Shown: positions 41,700 through 50,827 of the stretch, piece after piece
How positions within the stretch are numbered: position 1 is the stretch's first letter
Layout of the letters: the number at the start of each line of letters is the position of its first letter
Source: CAVOEB01 sp965249645
GTDB taxonomy: Bacteria > Pseudomonadota > Alphaproteobacteria > UBA828 > JAPUJA01
Assembly: GCA_965249645.1 (NCBI GenBank)
Contig: CBDFML010000007.1
Span: forward strand, 1-64,000
DNA: 64,000 nt
Reading direction: 5' to 3'
Notes under the pieces: generated by a model
Told to the model about the DNA's origin: nothing
Database searches by the model: none
Seen by the model: the letters and a program-made list of their open reading frames with translations, nothing else
Position numbers and translations under genes: made by a program

Positions 41700-43058
41700 T
41701 CATTGCTTGAGCGACCAGCGGGCCCGCTGCGCAGCTAGGATGCCATTCTCGAGCGCGCCCGCCGCCGTTGCCCATAAACTGCCGCTGCAGGCCTCGCCAG
41801 CAAAATAGATCTTGTCGGCTTCCGGCGTGTTCAACTCGCGCCGCATGGGGTAGTAGCCGGGATCTGCGGACGCGTAGGCGCCGTAAGAATGCGGATCCTC
41901 GCCCCAGCGGGTGAAATCACCCTTGATGAATTTCTTGTCGATCGACGAACCGAGAATCTTGCGCAACTCGGAGAGACCGAAATTCACTGCCGCGTCCACC
42001 CCCGCGCGTTCAAGCTCGCGACCGAAGCGCCCGCCCGAATAACCAAACATCAAATTGCTGCCCGAGATATTGCTCAGCCAACCCGTCGCCTCCACCGATT
42101 CCACCTGGCGATCGACATAGACGTCGGCCCCAAAGCCGAAGATGTCCTCCGAGAACTGCAGGGCGATATTGTTGTATATGCCCATCGAGACGCGGTGAAA
42201 GGATTCCTGTTTCTTTACCGGCAGCGGCGGATCGAAACGGATCCCCTCGGCGGCAAGAACGCCGGTGGACACCGTGACTATCGCCACCCGGGCGCGGATC
42301 GTGCCCGCCGGGGTCTCAACCTCGACCCCGTCGCCGCCCCAGCGCACGAGAGTCGCCGGCGTGTTGAGTTCGACCGGAATATTCGATCCGTATTGGTGTA
42401 TGAGCGTGCCGAATCCCTGGGTACAGAAATGCGACTCCCCGCCTTCCGAATTCCACCAGTCCTGACAGGAAAATTGATCGAAGTCCTTGCCCATCTCCCA
42501 GGGACCGATCCAGCTTTCACAAAGCGGCGCCCAGGGCCCCGTCGTAGTGACCACTTCTCTCGGGCTGACGTCCTGACGGCTTCGACCCGCGTCGCCGATT
42601 TCCCCGGTTATGGCGTACCAGGTGTCGTTGAGCGCAGCCCACTCTTGGTCGGTCAACTCCCGGCCATCGATGAAGGCCCGTTCGTCATCTTCCGGTCGCG
42701 CGGGATAGATCGTGTAGCCGCTCGTCTGACCGAATTCGATCCACGGGTTGACGTGAGATGTGCTCAGCCAGTGGCAGCCCCGGTCATAAGGCACGCCGAA
42801 CGTCTCATGATCCGTATGGGCACGTCCCCCGATCCGATTTTTTGCTTCGATGCAGGCGACTGAAATTCCCATCTCCATCAAGGTGTGGGTCGCCGCCAGT
42901 CCGGCCGCGCCTGCCCCGACCACGACGATATCGGCGATGCTCGGCACACTCGCCGTGACGGGTGCGGCCGCAAGTGTCAGGGCGGCCGCGCCCGCGCCGG
43001 CCAGAACCTCGCGGCGCGTTGGCCTGCAAACTGATGAGAATGGCAAGCGTCTACGCAT
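41700..43058 (-). CDS. Tat-exported flavin amine oxidase
   Basis: 452 residues from ATG 43058, preceded by GAGAGGAG. A twin-arginine signal is present (RPTRREVLAGAGAAALTLAA, residues about 12-31). The FAD dinucleotide motif is IVVVGAGAAGLAATHTL, GGRAHTD contacts the flavin, and the C-terminal FAD-binding block is IYFAGEACSGSLWATAAGA. The enzyme oxidises an amine to an aldehyde with H2O2 and would work in the periplasm. It is not a phage gene; it lies between a lysozyme gene and a lysozyme fragment. Confidence 0.88.
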   Translation of the reverse strand: MRRRLPFSSVCRPTRREVLAGAGAAALTLAAAPVTASVPSIADIVVVGAGAAGLAATHTLMEMGISVACIEAKNRIGGRAHTDHETFGVPYDRGCHWLSTSHVNPWIEFGQTSGYTIYPARPEDDERAFIDGRELTDQEWAALNDTWYAITGEIGDAGRSRQDVSPREVVTTTGPWAPLCESWIGPWEMGKDFDQFSCQDWWNSEGGESHFCTQGFGTLIHQYGSNIPVELNTPATLVRWGGDGVEVETPAGTIRARVAIVTVSTGVLAAEGIRFDPPLPVKKQESFHRVSMGIYNNIALQFSEDIFGFGADVYVDRQVESVEATGWLSNISGSNLMFGYSGGRFGRELERAGVDAAVNFGLSELRKILGSSIDKKFIKGDFTRWGEDPHSYGAYASADPGYYPMRRELNTPEADKIYFAGEACSGSLWATAAGALENGILAAQRARWSLKQ

Positions 43059-43209
43059 GAATCTCCTCTCTTTCCTAGGGTTGCTCAGAAAATCATAATC
43101 CTCTACGCGTCGGTGGTCCACCGGCCGCAGGACTGGAGGTTGAAGTTCTAATTTTCCAAGGCCAGACGACAGGCGAAATTTGTCGTGGGCTGGTTGCTCG
43201 GAGCAGTGC

Positions 43210-43385
43210 TTGGCGCCGGCTCGCTGCAGCGGTCGACGCTCCGGCAGAAGGTCAATTGAGAGGAGCACGACGACGTGCCTGCCGAGTTCAGGCGCTGGAT
43301 TTGGGCCGGCGGGCGCAAGCTCAAGGGGTTGGTGCGGCAGCGAGAGGCGGAGGCGGCGCTCTATTGCGGGAGGCCTGCACTAAGA
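43210..43385 (+). pseudogene. lysozyme C-terminal fragment with in-frame stop
   Basis: The frame reads LGAGSLQRSTLRQKVN, then TGA, then EEHDDVPAEFRRWIWAGGRKLKG and REAEAALY, clearly the second half of a GH24 lysozyme like 41100-41570 but diverged. The stop replaces the Arg codon of the intact gene (probably CGA to TGA). A trace of a second related prophage or a tandem lysis cassette. Confidence 0.8.
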
Positions 43386-43609
43386 ACGAGTTGGATGGTG
43401 CGGAGCGTCGGGTTCAGGAGAGCAAGTCAGGTCGATTAGTTCGTCTTTCTCGAAGGTGGCTGGAATCCATTCCGGCGGATGCGGTTTATACGGTGGCCCG
43501 AGCGCGTCACGATCCCACTCGGGCATGCCCTGCGTTGGCAATTTGTCCGGCTCGGAAACGATTTGCCCCCATTGAAGCATTGAACTGCCCCCACGATTAG
43601 TACCACTCG

Positions 43610-44524
43610 TTAGTTTAGACCATGCTCGGTGTTTGGCGAGCGGCAATCAGCCCGTAGCCCATCCATAGCGAAGGGCGGATTGCCGCGGCGAAGCACGGTG
43701 GTCTGTGGCGCCGGCGGTCTGTATCCGAGTGCACTGTGCGGCCTGATCGTGTTGTAATGCTGGCGCCATTGCTCGATCAGCACCTGGGCCTCCCTGAGGG
43801 TGTAGAAGATCTCGCCGTTCAGCAGTTCGTCCCGCAGCTTGCCGTTGAACGACTCGTTGTAGCCGTTCTCCCATGGCGAGCCTGGCTCGATGTAGAGCGT
43901 CTTCACCCCGACCCGTGGCAACCAGTCCCTCACCGCAGCGACGGTGAACTCGCTGCCATTGTCCGACCGGATATGGCCGGGCGGGCCATGACGCGTGAAC
44001 AGATCCGTCAGACTGGCCAGAACGTCGTCGTGACGCAACCGGCGGGCTACCTCGATCGCGAGACACTCCCGGCTAAACTCGTCGATCACGGTGAGCATCC
44101 GGAACACCCCGCCGTCGTGCGTCCGGGCCTGGACGAAGTCATAGGCCCAGACATGGTTCCGCCCACATGGCCTGAGACGGACGCACGATCCGTCGTTCAG
44201 CCAGAGCCTGCCCCGCTTCAGCTGTTTCGCTGGAACCTTCAGCCCCTCGCGCCGCCAGATCCGCTCTACCCGCTTGTGGTTTACCTGCCAGCCCTCCGTA
44301 TGGAGCAGCGCCGTCACCCGCCGGTAGCTGTAACGGCCATACCGGCCGGCCAGGCGGATAATTGCTGCCGTCAGCATCCCCTCGTCAGCGGCGACGATCG
44401 GCCGGTAGCGGTGCGGCGTCCGCGGTTGCCCCAGGACCCGACAGGCACGGTGTTCGGTTACGCCATGCCTTTCCCGCACATGCTGCACGCAGTGACGCCG
44501 GCGTTCGGGGCTTAGAAGTTTCCC
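43610..44524 (-). CDS. IS3-family OrfB (IS407-like integrase)
   Basis: About 304 residues from the point where the frame leaves OrfA. Motifs are RRVTALLHTEGWQVNHKRVE, NDGSCVRLRP, catalytic D in VWAYDFVQ, D in IRSDNGSEF and E in NGYNESFNGKLRDE, and YNTIRPHSALGYRPP near the end. No ATG lies at the front; production by -1 frameshifting from OrfA is expected, since the frame is open upstream across the orfA end. Confidence 0.85.
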   Translation of the reverse strand, partial: GKLLSPERRRHCVQHVRERHGVTEHRACRVLGQPRTPHRYRPIVAADEGMLTAAIIRLAGRYGRYSYRRVTALLHTEGWQVNHKRVERIWRREGLKVPAKQLKRGRLWLNDGSCVRLRPCGRNHVWAYDFVQARTHDGGVFRMLTVIDEFSRECLAIEVARRLRHDDVLASLTDLFTRHGPPGHIRSDNGSEFTVAAVRDWLPRVGVKTLYIEPGSPWENGYNESFNGKLRDELLNGEIFYTLREAQVLIEQWRQHYNTIRPHSALGYRPPAPQTTVLRRGNPPFAMDGLRADCRSPNTEHGLN

Positions 44525-44790
44525 TCCATCGCCTCCTTCAGGATTAGCTTGTCGAGCGTGAGATCGGCCACGGCCCGCTTGAGCCGGGTATTCTCCTGCT
44601 CCAGCTCCTTCAGCCGACGGGCCTGCTCGACCTTCAACCCGCCGTACTCCTTGCGCCACCGATAGTAGCTCTGCTCCGACACACCGATCCGGCGACATAC
44701 CTCGCCGACCGTCTCGCCCTGGGAAAGAAGCACGTCCGATTCACGCAGGCGGTGGATGATCTGCTCAACCGTAAAACGCTTCCTCGCCAT
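44512..44790 (-). CDS. IS3-family OrfA (IS407-like)
   Basis: 92 residues: MARKRFTVEQIIHRLRE, HTH core GEVCRRIGVSEQSYYRWRKE, leucine zipper ELEQENTRLKRAVADL, ending EAMEGNF. Normal length. It overlaps the OrfB frame by 13 bases. AAAGGGAG lies upstream of the ATG at 44790. Confidence 0.88.
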   Translation of the reverse strand: MARKRFTVEQIIHRLRESDVLLSQGETVGEVCRRIGVSEQSYYRWRKEYGGLKVEQARRLKELEQENTRLKRAVADLTLDKLILKEAMEGNF

Positions 44791-45047
44791 CTGTTCTGCT
44801 CCCTTTCATCAGCAACCCAGATGCTATCCTCTAACTTAGCAACTGGATCCGGTTAAGGCGGGCAGGCCAAGTCTTCGGGCGAGGACTCGGCGCGATCGGA
44901 GGCACTCTCGACCGGCTTCCGACCGTCGACCTCGCGGGGCCGGGCTCGGCCCTTGGACGGCGCGGTGCGCTTATTCGAAAGGGGGGAGTTCGGCGGCGCT
45001 CGAACGACTATCCGTTCGAAACGCGCCGAGCGGGAGAGCCGTCAGGC

Positions 45048-45543
45048 TTATCGATCGGCGATGGGCTCGATGCAGCGCGGATGGTCGTTCGAGGGCTTGT
45101 TGACGAGGATTCTCGCGGGATGGCGGGCCATCGACAACGGCGGGCACGGGCCGAGGGGTGCGGACTCCCCTGTAAGCCACGGGTCGAAGAGCTCCGGGGC
45201 AAGGATGACGGGTATACAGTCGTGGATCGGCGCCACCACTTCGTTGCCGGCTGCCGTGAGAACGGTGCAGGTTTCTATGATGTCGCCCGGCCGACGGTTC
45301 GCGAGCGATCCCTTCAATTCGATCCCCTTTGGCGCTTGCCACCGCTCCCAAAGCCCGGCGAAGGCCATCAGGCCCCAACGAAGCAGTGAGAGCCGACGGC
45401 CATCCTCATGCGAGCGAACGACCGCGACATTGTGGGACGGCGCGATGTTGTAGCGGGACCGAAGGTTTTGTGGCGGGCCAAGCAGCCTGAGAAAACTGTG
45501 AACTTCGTGTCACGAATACCGTTGTGTGAAACGTCCGCACATG
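45048..45543 (-). pseudogene. SRAP (YedK/HMCES-type) abasic-site protein, decayed
   Basis: It begins MCGRFTQRYS with the Cys-2 that crosslinks abasic DNA. A TGA follows at codon 11 (45511-45513), where a Trp codon is usual. The same frame goes on with RYNIAPSHNVAVVR and LRWGLM, then jumps to AFAGLWERWQ, VAPIHDCIPVILAPE and FDPWL. The central third, holding the conserved N-A-R-x-E catalytic block, is deleted. SRAP proteins shield abasic sites in single-stranded DNA. Both defects argue that it is dead. Confidence 0.85.
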
Positions 45544-45783
45544 GCGACGAGACTACCGGCGCTTTTCGGTGAGTGGGCCAACGCGGCGAAGAAACCGACC
45601 GGGGCTATTGGCCGAAAATGTCGTCTCTCAGCCCTTCGTATTCCGGCGTGTCTGGCGTCACCAGAGGTGCGAGGACATCGCGCATGAAGGCATGCTTCGA
45701 TCCGCCGGCGCGGGGCAGCTCCAAGTCGCTTCTTGCTGCGTGATGCACCGCTTGTCCAATTTGTCCGGAATCGCCAATCAGCT
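45544..45783. other. short region without recognisable gene
   Basis: A leftward frame of about 60 codons (45605-45787, containing AGGSKHAFMRDVLAPLV) is open, but I recognise no family. It lies between the SRAP pseudogene and transposase scraps. It may be the remnant of another gene. Confidence 0.3.
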
Positions 45784-45999
45784 TCACGCCGGAACCAGTG
45801 TGTCAGTTTCACCGGAATACCTAGGCTGTCCCGGTTCGATGAAGTACGGCGCGACACCGTTTGCCTGCGCGCATTCGAACATCGTCTTCGCGGTCGGTTC
45901 GGGCCCATTGTCCAGGATCAGGCTCTCGGGCGGACCGCGGTGCTTAGCCAAGTGTGGCGCAGAGCCATGCTCCCAGCGTTTCGATGTCTCAGGTGGCAC
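45784..45999 (-). pseudogene. integrase-core fragment of an IS3-type transposase
   Basis: About 70 residues with ESLILDNGPEPTAKTMFECA and GVAPYFIEPGQP, the second catalytic aspartate block of rve-type transposases. Both ends are missing, so it is a scrap left by earlier IS turnover. Confidence 0.7.
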
Positions 46000-46110
46000 G
46001 TCGTTATGACGTAAACGCCGACCTCATCTTCAGCTGGCGTCGCGATCCCCGCGACAAGCCTCGGGCCGGCGGCGATGCGGTGGCGTCCTTCCTTCCGGTC
46101 AAGGGTAACG
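45978..46110 (+). pseudogene. IS66-type OrfA fragment
   Basis: The frame reads VSMSQVARRYDVNADLIFSW and then ASFLPV, the HTH and following region of IS66 OrfA (TnpA). Start and end are lost. The rest, to about 46340, has no clear gene: a leftward frame (46099-46395) is open but unrecognised. Confidence 0.6.
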
Positions 46111-46385
46111 TCGAGAGGCGTATTCGTGTCTCTCGACGGAGGTCATCTCGACAGCCTCTTGACCCTGCAGCTTCACGGTCACGTCGATTGTCCGTTCGAT
46201 AGTTTCCGAATAAACCATCATGGTCGCCGGATCGATGATGCGTTCTCCCCGTCCCGCCACACTCGCGTTGGAAAGGTTGGGTATTTCCTTCAATTTTCCC
46301 ATTTCGGCGACCTCACTCTGAGCTGGTCCCAGGAAATCGGACAGTTGTTTAAGGTGTATTCCACCGGATAACGGAGGAATACGAG

Positions 46386-46667
46386 ATGACGACACGACGA
46401 CGATTTACGGCAGACTTCAAGGCGAAGGTTGCGCTGGAATCTCTACGGGGCGACAGGACGATCCAGGAGATCGCGGCGCGGCACAAGGTACATCCAAATC
46501 AGGTGAGCGCGTGGAAGCGTCAGGCGATGGACGGACTTGGCGAAGTGTTCTCGAACGGCACCGATCGCACCGGCCAAGACCATGAAGTGGAGGTCCACGA
46601 TCTTCATGCCAAGATCGGCCAGTTGACAGTGGAGCGGGATTTTTTGGCCAGAGGGCTCAAGCGATGA
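46386..46667 (+). CDS. IS3-family OrfA
   Basis: 93 residues: MTTRRRFTADFKAKVALESL, HTH EIAARHKVHPNQVSAWKRQA, and coiled coil HAKIGQLTVERDFLARGLKR, the IS3/IS150-type OrfA. GGAGGAAT precedes the ATG. Its stop overlaps orfB by four bases. Confidence 0.88.
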   Translation: MTTRRRFTADFKAKVALESLRGDRTIQEIAARHKVHPNQVSAWKRQAMDGLGEVFSNGTDRTGQDHEVEVHDLHAKIGQLTVERDFLARGLKR

Positions 46668-46923
46668 GCCGGGTTGAGCGCAAGAAGATTATCACGCGCA
46701 ACAATCCCGACCTGAGCTTGAGCCGTCAATGTGAAATTCTGGCGATCGGCCGATCCTCGTTTTATTACGCGCCGAAAGGCGAGAGCCTTGAGAACTTGGC
46801 GCTGATGTGTCGGATCGACGAGCTGTTTCTCAACTATCCGTTTTACGGCAGCCGCCAGATGGTGCGCCAGTTATGGCGGGAAGGCGTCCGCGTCGGTCGT
46901 CATCGTGTTCGTCGTCTGATGCG
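46664..46923 (+). pseudogene. IS3-family OrfB, N-terminal part
   Basis: About 87 residues (LSLSRQCEILAIGRSSFYYA, LNYPFYGSRQMVRQLWREGV, VGRHRVRRLMRVN). The IS21 end then replaces the integrase core. The catalytic residues are lost. Confidence 0.85.
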
Positions 46924-47114
46924 TGTCAATGGCGGAGCAAAAAGGGACCACCGTGGCGGTGTAAGAAGGGACCACTTGGCGGCTGCGGGCTTGTCCCCGT
47001 AGTCCATGGGAGGGCCCCGCGTGCGACGCGGCGTGCCCTCAACAGGCCGACGCGGCGGCGCGCGCGGGAGGGACCTGTGGGCCCACGGGGTCAAGCGTGG
47101 GCTGGGTGGTCGGT

Positions 47115-47879
47115 TCAGTTCGCCGTCGGGGTTTGACGCCTGCGGCTCTGGTTGAGCCTGTAGCTCTCGCCATTCATCTCGAGGATGTTGACGTGGTGGG
47201 TGAGGCGGTCGAGGAGAGCGCCGGTGAGGCGCTCGGAGCCGAACACCTCGGTCCATTCGTCGAAGGGCAGATTGGTGGTGACCAGGGTCGAGCCCCGCTC
47301 GTAGCGCTGGCTGAACACCTCGAACAGGAGCTCGGCGCCGGTCTTGGACAGCGGCACGAAGCCGAGTTCGTCGACGATCAGAAGCTTGTAGGTGGCGAGC
47401 TTCTTCTGGAACCTCAGCAGCTGCTTGTCATCGCGGGCCTCGATGAGCTCGTGGACCAGTGCGGCGGCGGTGATGAAGCCGACCGAGAGGCCCTTCTGGC
47501 AGGCCGCCAGGCCGAGACCGAGGGCGATGTGGGTCTTGCCGGTGCCGCTGTTGCCGAGCGCGATGAGGTTCTCGCGGCGCTCGATGTACGCGCAGCGGGC
47601 CAGCTCCAGGACCAGCGTCTTGTTGAGCGAGGGGATGACCTTGAAGTCGAAGCTGTCGAGGCTCTTGATCACGGGGAAGCGCGCCGCCTTGATGCGCCGC
47701 TCGACCATGCGGCGCTCGCGGGCGATCAGCTCGAGCTCGGCAAGACGCAGAAGATAGCGAACGTGGTCGACGCCTTCCGAGGCACACTGCCGGGCGATCT
47801 TGTCGTACTCCCTCAGGAACGTCGGCAGCTTCAGCCTCTTGAGGTGGTGGACGAGCAGCACCTGCGGCGTGTCGGTCAT
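47115..47879 (-). CDS. istB: IS21 helper ATPase IstB
   Basis: 254 residues with Walker A GNSGTGKTH and Walker B LLIVDELGF, as in copy 1. One visible change: ELIARERR instead of ELIDRERR. Starts at the ATGA overlap with istA. Intact. Confidence 0.95.
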   Translation of the reverse strand: MTDTPQVLLVHHLKRLKLPTFLREYDKIARQCASEGVDHVRYLLRLAELELIARERRMVERRIKAARFPVIKSLDSFDFKVIPSLNKTLVLELARCAYIERRENLIALGNSGTGKTHIALGLGLAACQKGLSVGFITAAALVHELIEARDDKQLLRFQKKLATYKLLIVDELGFVPLSKTGAELLFEVFSQRYERGSTLVTTNLPFDEWTEVFGSERLTGALLDRLTHHVNILEMNGESYRLNQSRRRQTPTAN

Positions 47880-49375
47880 GCGCGGAGCCCCGACAGCAGG
47901 CTCATGTACGATTTGGCAGACGTTATCGCGACCCGGGCGCGCGGCAGGTACGGATAGACGTCGAGATCCAGTCGAGGCGGCCGTCGCTCGGTCCGACACA
48001 GCACCAGGTGCTTGACGGCATCGAAGCCGATCGTGCCAAGCCGCAGGGCGTCGCCGACCGCACCCTCGACCTCCTCGGGCCGGAAGGTCTCCAGCAGACG
48101 CAACACCTGGACGTACTCGCGCTTGCCCGCCTTGCCCATGCGGGCTTCGAGCAGGCGTCGCAGAGTGATGAAGGCCTCGGGCAGGTCCCAGCCCGCCAAC
48201 GGCGCGGCCTGGTCGAGGGCGCCGATCTTCTGCTCGATCAATGGCAGATAATGCAGCGGGTCGAAGATCAGGTCCTCGCTGTCATAGGACCGGCGGTGCC
48301 GGGCGATCACCTCGGCCCCGCAGCTGATCATCACCTCGTCGACATAGCCCCGGATCAGTACCTCGCGGTGGCCGTAGGCCACGGGTACGGAGTAGTCGTT
48401 GCCGCGGTAGCGCAACAGCGACAGCGAACTCACCCGCCCGGGACGCTTGTCGCAGGCATCGTATGGTGCCGGGGGTAGCGGTAGCAGAGCTTGGCGATCC
48501 CGCGCGAGGCGCTCGCCGATGGTCTCCTTGTGACCCCGCAGCCGCGCCGCCTGGCGCCGGCGGCACTGTCCCGCGAGATCATCGTTCAGCGCCTCGATGC
48601 TCTCGGCCCGCGGGACGGGGACCAGGAAGTTCCGCCGGATGAAGCCGACCAGTCCCTCGACCTTGCCTTTGTCGTTGCCCTTGCCCGGCCGGCCGAACCT
48701 GTCCTCGAACAGATAGTGGGATTGCAGCTCCGTGAAGACGCGCGTTCGCTGCCGCTTTCCATCGCCCAGGATGCGGGCAACCGCCAGCTTGGTGTTGTCG
48801 TACAGGATGGAGCGGGGGACGCCGCCGAAGAACGCAACCGCCGCGTTGTGGCCATCGCAGAACGCCTCGGTCGTCTCCGCCGGATAGGCCTTCACGAAGC
48901 AACCATCACTGTGGGGAAGGTCGAAGGCAAGGAAGTGGACCTTGCGCGCCACACCGCCGATCACCGCCATCGCCTCGCCGAAGTCCGCCTCGGCGTGGCC
49001 GGGGGAATGGACGAGCGGCACGAACATCTCGCGCGACCGAAGCCGCCGCTCACGGACATAGTCCTTCACGATGGTGTAGCCGCCGGTGAACCCGTACTCG
49101 TCCCGGAGACGGTCGAAGATCCGCTTCGCCGTGTGCCGTTGCTTGTGGTGGCTGGTCCGATCGTCCTCCAGGATCCGATCGATAATCCCCGTGAATGCGT
49201 CCAGCTTCGGACGCCTCCGCGGCACGCTCCGGCGATATCCCGGCGGCACCGAGAACGACAGCATCTTGCGCACCGTCTTGCGGTCCAGCCCGAACACCCG
49301 CGAGGCCTCGCGGGTGCTCATCCCCTCGACACGACACGCCCGCCGGACCCGCGCGTACAACTCCACCCGATACAT
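47876..49375 (-). CDS. istA: IS21 transposase IstA
   Basis: 499 residues, with no visible difference from copy 1: HTH MSTREASRVFGLDRKTVRKM and catalytic acidic residues in GHAEADFGEA, ILYDNTKLAV and KGKVEGLVGF. Intact, so at least one functional IS21 transposase source exists here. Confidence 0.95.
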   Translation of the reverse strand: MYRVELYARVRRACRVEGMSTREASRVFGLDRKTVRKMLSFSVPPGYRRSVPRRRPKLDAFTGIIDRILEDDRTSHHKQRHTAKRIFDRLRDEYGFTGGYTIVKDYVRERRLRSREMFVPLVHSPGHAEADFGEAMAVIGGVARKVHFLAFDLPHSDGCFVKAYPAETTEAFCDGHNAAVAFFGGVPRSILYDNTKLAVARILGDGKRQRTRVFTELQSHYLFEDRFGRPGKGNDKGKVEGLVGFIRRNFLVPVPRAESIEALNDDLAGQCRRRQAARLRGHKETIGERLARDRQALLPLPPAPYDACDKRPGRVSSLSLLRYRGNDYSVPVAYGHREVLIRGYVDEVMISCGAEVIARHRRSYDSEDLIFDPLHYLPLIEQKIGALDQAAPLAGWDLPEAFITLRRLLEARMGKAGKREYVQVLRLLETFRPEEVEGAVGDALRLGTIGFDAVKHLVLCRTERRPPRLDLDVYPYLPRARVAITSAKSYMSLLSGLRA

Positions 49376-49590
49376 CCCCCCGCCTTCCAGTCAGAGCAAC
49401 CCTGACAGAAGGCTATAGACGGTCCCATTTTGGTCCGCCACAGCCGGATCAACCGGCCGCTTCAGTGGGGGATTATTGCGCCGCCGTTCTCACTTCTTCC
49501 TTATTTTTGAAAACTTAGGGTGAGGAACGGGGGACTCGCGAGGACAATAAGCCCAAGCCGAGGCCCGCACCGACGGCGTGGGAGGGGTAC

Positions 49591-50376
49591 ATAGCCTACA
49601 ACACCATCACCTACGAAACGGATGAACGGGTTGCGATCATCACCTTGAATCGTCCCGAGCGGCTCAACGCGTTGAGACTCGAGCTGTGCGGCGAAGTGAC
49701 CGACGCTGTGCGCACGGCCGACCGCGACCCGGATATCCGAGTGTTGGTCTTCACCGGCGCGTGCGGCAAGGCGTTCTCGGCCAGCTACGACATCAAGGAT
49801 GACGACGAGGCCATGAAAGACGGCATCGACGCCTGGTGGGAGAATCTCAACGAGGATTACGACTTCACCTTTTCGGTATGGAACTGCTCCAAGCTGGTGG
49901 TCGCCATGATCGACGGCTATTGCCTCGCTGGCGGGCTGGAATTTGCCCAGATGTGCGACATCCGCTACTGCTCCGAACGATCGCGTTTCGGTGTTGTGGA
50001 GACTCGCTTTTCAACGGGCGTCGTGACCATGGTGATGCTCTGGATCATTGGCCAACGCTGCCGCGAGCTGATTTTTACCGGCGATATGTTCGATGCCGAC
50101 GAGGCGTTTCGGCTCGGGCTGGTCAATAGGGTCCATTCCCACGCATCGTTGCGCGCGGAGGTGATCAAGACCGCTAAGCAGATTTCCCAGGTCTCTCTCA
50201 CCTGTCTGCAATATAATAAGCGCCCGATCTACCATGCGCACGAATCCATGGGCTTTCACGCCGCGATGCGCTACGGCGTTGCGATCAGCACCTTGCTCGA
50301 TTCGACCAAGACCCCCGAGTTTTTGGAATTCGACGAGGTGCGTCGCGAAAAAGGCCTGCGCGCGGCGCTCGACTGA
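49591..50376 (+). CDS. enoyl-CoA hydratase/isomerase-family protein
   Basis: About 261 residues of the crotonase fold. AIITLNRPERLNALRLEL starts it, the oxyanion-hole loop is KAFSASYDIKDDD, and CLAGGLEFAQMCDIRYCSER is the second conserved block. The family starts with Met-Ala-Tyr here replaced by ATA-GCC-TAC at 49591, just after GGAGGGG. So the start codon is ATA, unknown upstream, or the TTG at 49645. IS21 copy 2 ends only about 100 bases upstream, so expression may be altered. The acyl-CoA substrate is unknown. Confidence 0.75.
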   Translation: MAYNTITYETDERVAIITLNRPERLNALRLELCGEVTDAVRTADRDPDIRVLVFTGACGKAFSASYDIKDDDEAMKDGIDAWWENLNEDYDFTFSVWNCSKLVVAMIDGYCLAGGLEFAQMCDIRYCSERSRFGVVETRFSTGVVTMVMLWIIGQRCRELIFTGDMFDADEAFRLGLVNRVHSHASLRAEVIKTAKQISQVSLTCLQYNKRPIYHAHESMGFHAAMRYGVAISTLLDSTKTPEFLEFDEVRREKGLRAALD

Positions 50377-50410
50377 CGCGACGCTCAATTCAGCAAGTAC
50401 GAGTGAGGCT

Positions 50411-50827
50411 GTGGTCAACGAAACCGACATCGCGACCATCGAGAAATGGTTCCGCCTGCTCGGCGAGGGCGACTACGACGCCATGCACGCGCTGGACGCA
50501 GACGACATCGTGTGGGAGGTTATCACCGGCGGCTCCGAAGGCATCGTGCTGTGGCTGGGCCGCTTCGAAGGGCGGCCGGGTGTCGACGACTGTCTCCAGC
50601 TGTTTTCCCAGGCGGTCGAAAGCGAACGCTTCGAGACCAGCGAAATCCTGAGCGGACCGGACGGCACGGTCGTCGTGCTGGGCAGTGCCGACGTTCGCGC
50701 CTATCACGACGATGCGCGGTTTCGCATCGAGTTCGCGGAGTTTCTTCGCATGCGCGAGGGCAAGATCGCCTTCGTCAAGGTCTACGGCGACAGCGGCGCG
50801 GCGCGTACCGCCTTCGAGAACCGGTAG
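50411..50827 (+). CDS. NTF2-fold (SnoaL-like) protein, copy 1
   Basis: 138 residues from GTG 50411. The pattern TIEKWFRLLGEGDYDAMHAL with DDIVWEV and a final REGKIAFVKVYGDS is the classic SnoaL/ketosteroid-isomerase-like cone fold. Members act as small isomerases, cyclases or hydrolases. The second copy at 62976 is identical after the first four or so codons. It is followed 20 bases later by the dehydrogenase gene, so the two form a pair. Confidence 0.85.
   Translation: MVNETDIATIEKWFRLLGEGDYDAMHALDADDIVWEVITGGSEGIVLWLGRFEGRPGVDDCLQLFSQAVESERFETSEILSGPDGTVVVLGSADVRAYHDDARFRIEFAEFLRMREGKIAFVKVYGDSGAARTAFENR

Larger units (their letters stand above)
43600..44850 (-). mobile_element. IS3-family element (IS407-like), apparently complete
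   Basis: OrfA and OrfB are present on the reverse strand. Imperfect end similarity is seen between ACCACTCGTTAGTTTAGACC (about 43602) and the reverse complement of the right end, ATCCAGTTGCTAAGTTAGAGG (about 44850). Exact ends and target duplication could not be fixed by eye. The size of about 1.25 kb is normal for the group. Confidence 0.78.
46340..46923 (+). mobile_element. IS3-family element truncated by IS21 copy 2
   Basis: The left end carries CGGACAGTTGTTTAAGGTGTATTCC-type sequence at about 46345-46370, similar to the IS end remnant near 12075-12110. OrfA is whole; OrfB is cut at 46923 by the IS21 terminus. No continuation of OrfB appears on the far side of the IS21 copy (49493 on), so the rest was deleted. 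Confidence 0.8.
46924..49492 (-). mobile_element. IS21-family element, copy 2 (2569 bp)
   Basis: Same length and ends as copy 1 (TGTCAATGGCGG at 46924, and TGAGAACGGCGG as reverse complement at 49492), in the opposite orientation. The left flank is a truncated IS3 OrfB and the right flank the leader of the enoyl-CoA hydratase gene; no target duplication is seen. With copy 1 it forms inverted repeats 28.6 kb apart. Confidence 0.92.

Noticed and set aside
48491..49405. Open frame antisense to istA (also at 15865-16779)
   Set aside because: Both occur only because IstA is conserved on the other strand; no independent start signal.
15778..49492. A completed inversion between the two IS21 copies
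   Set aside because: Re-pairing the four flanks in the inverted arrangement does not recreate matching target duplications or rejoin any broken gene.
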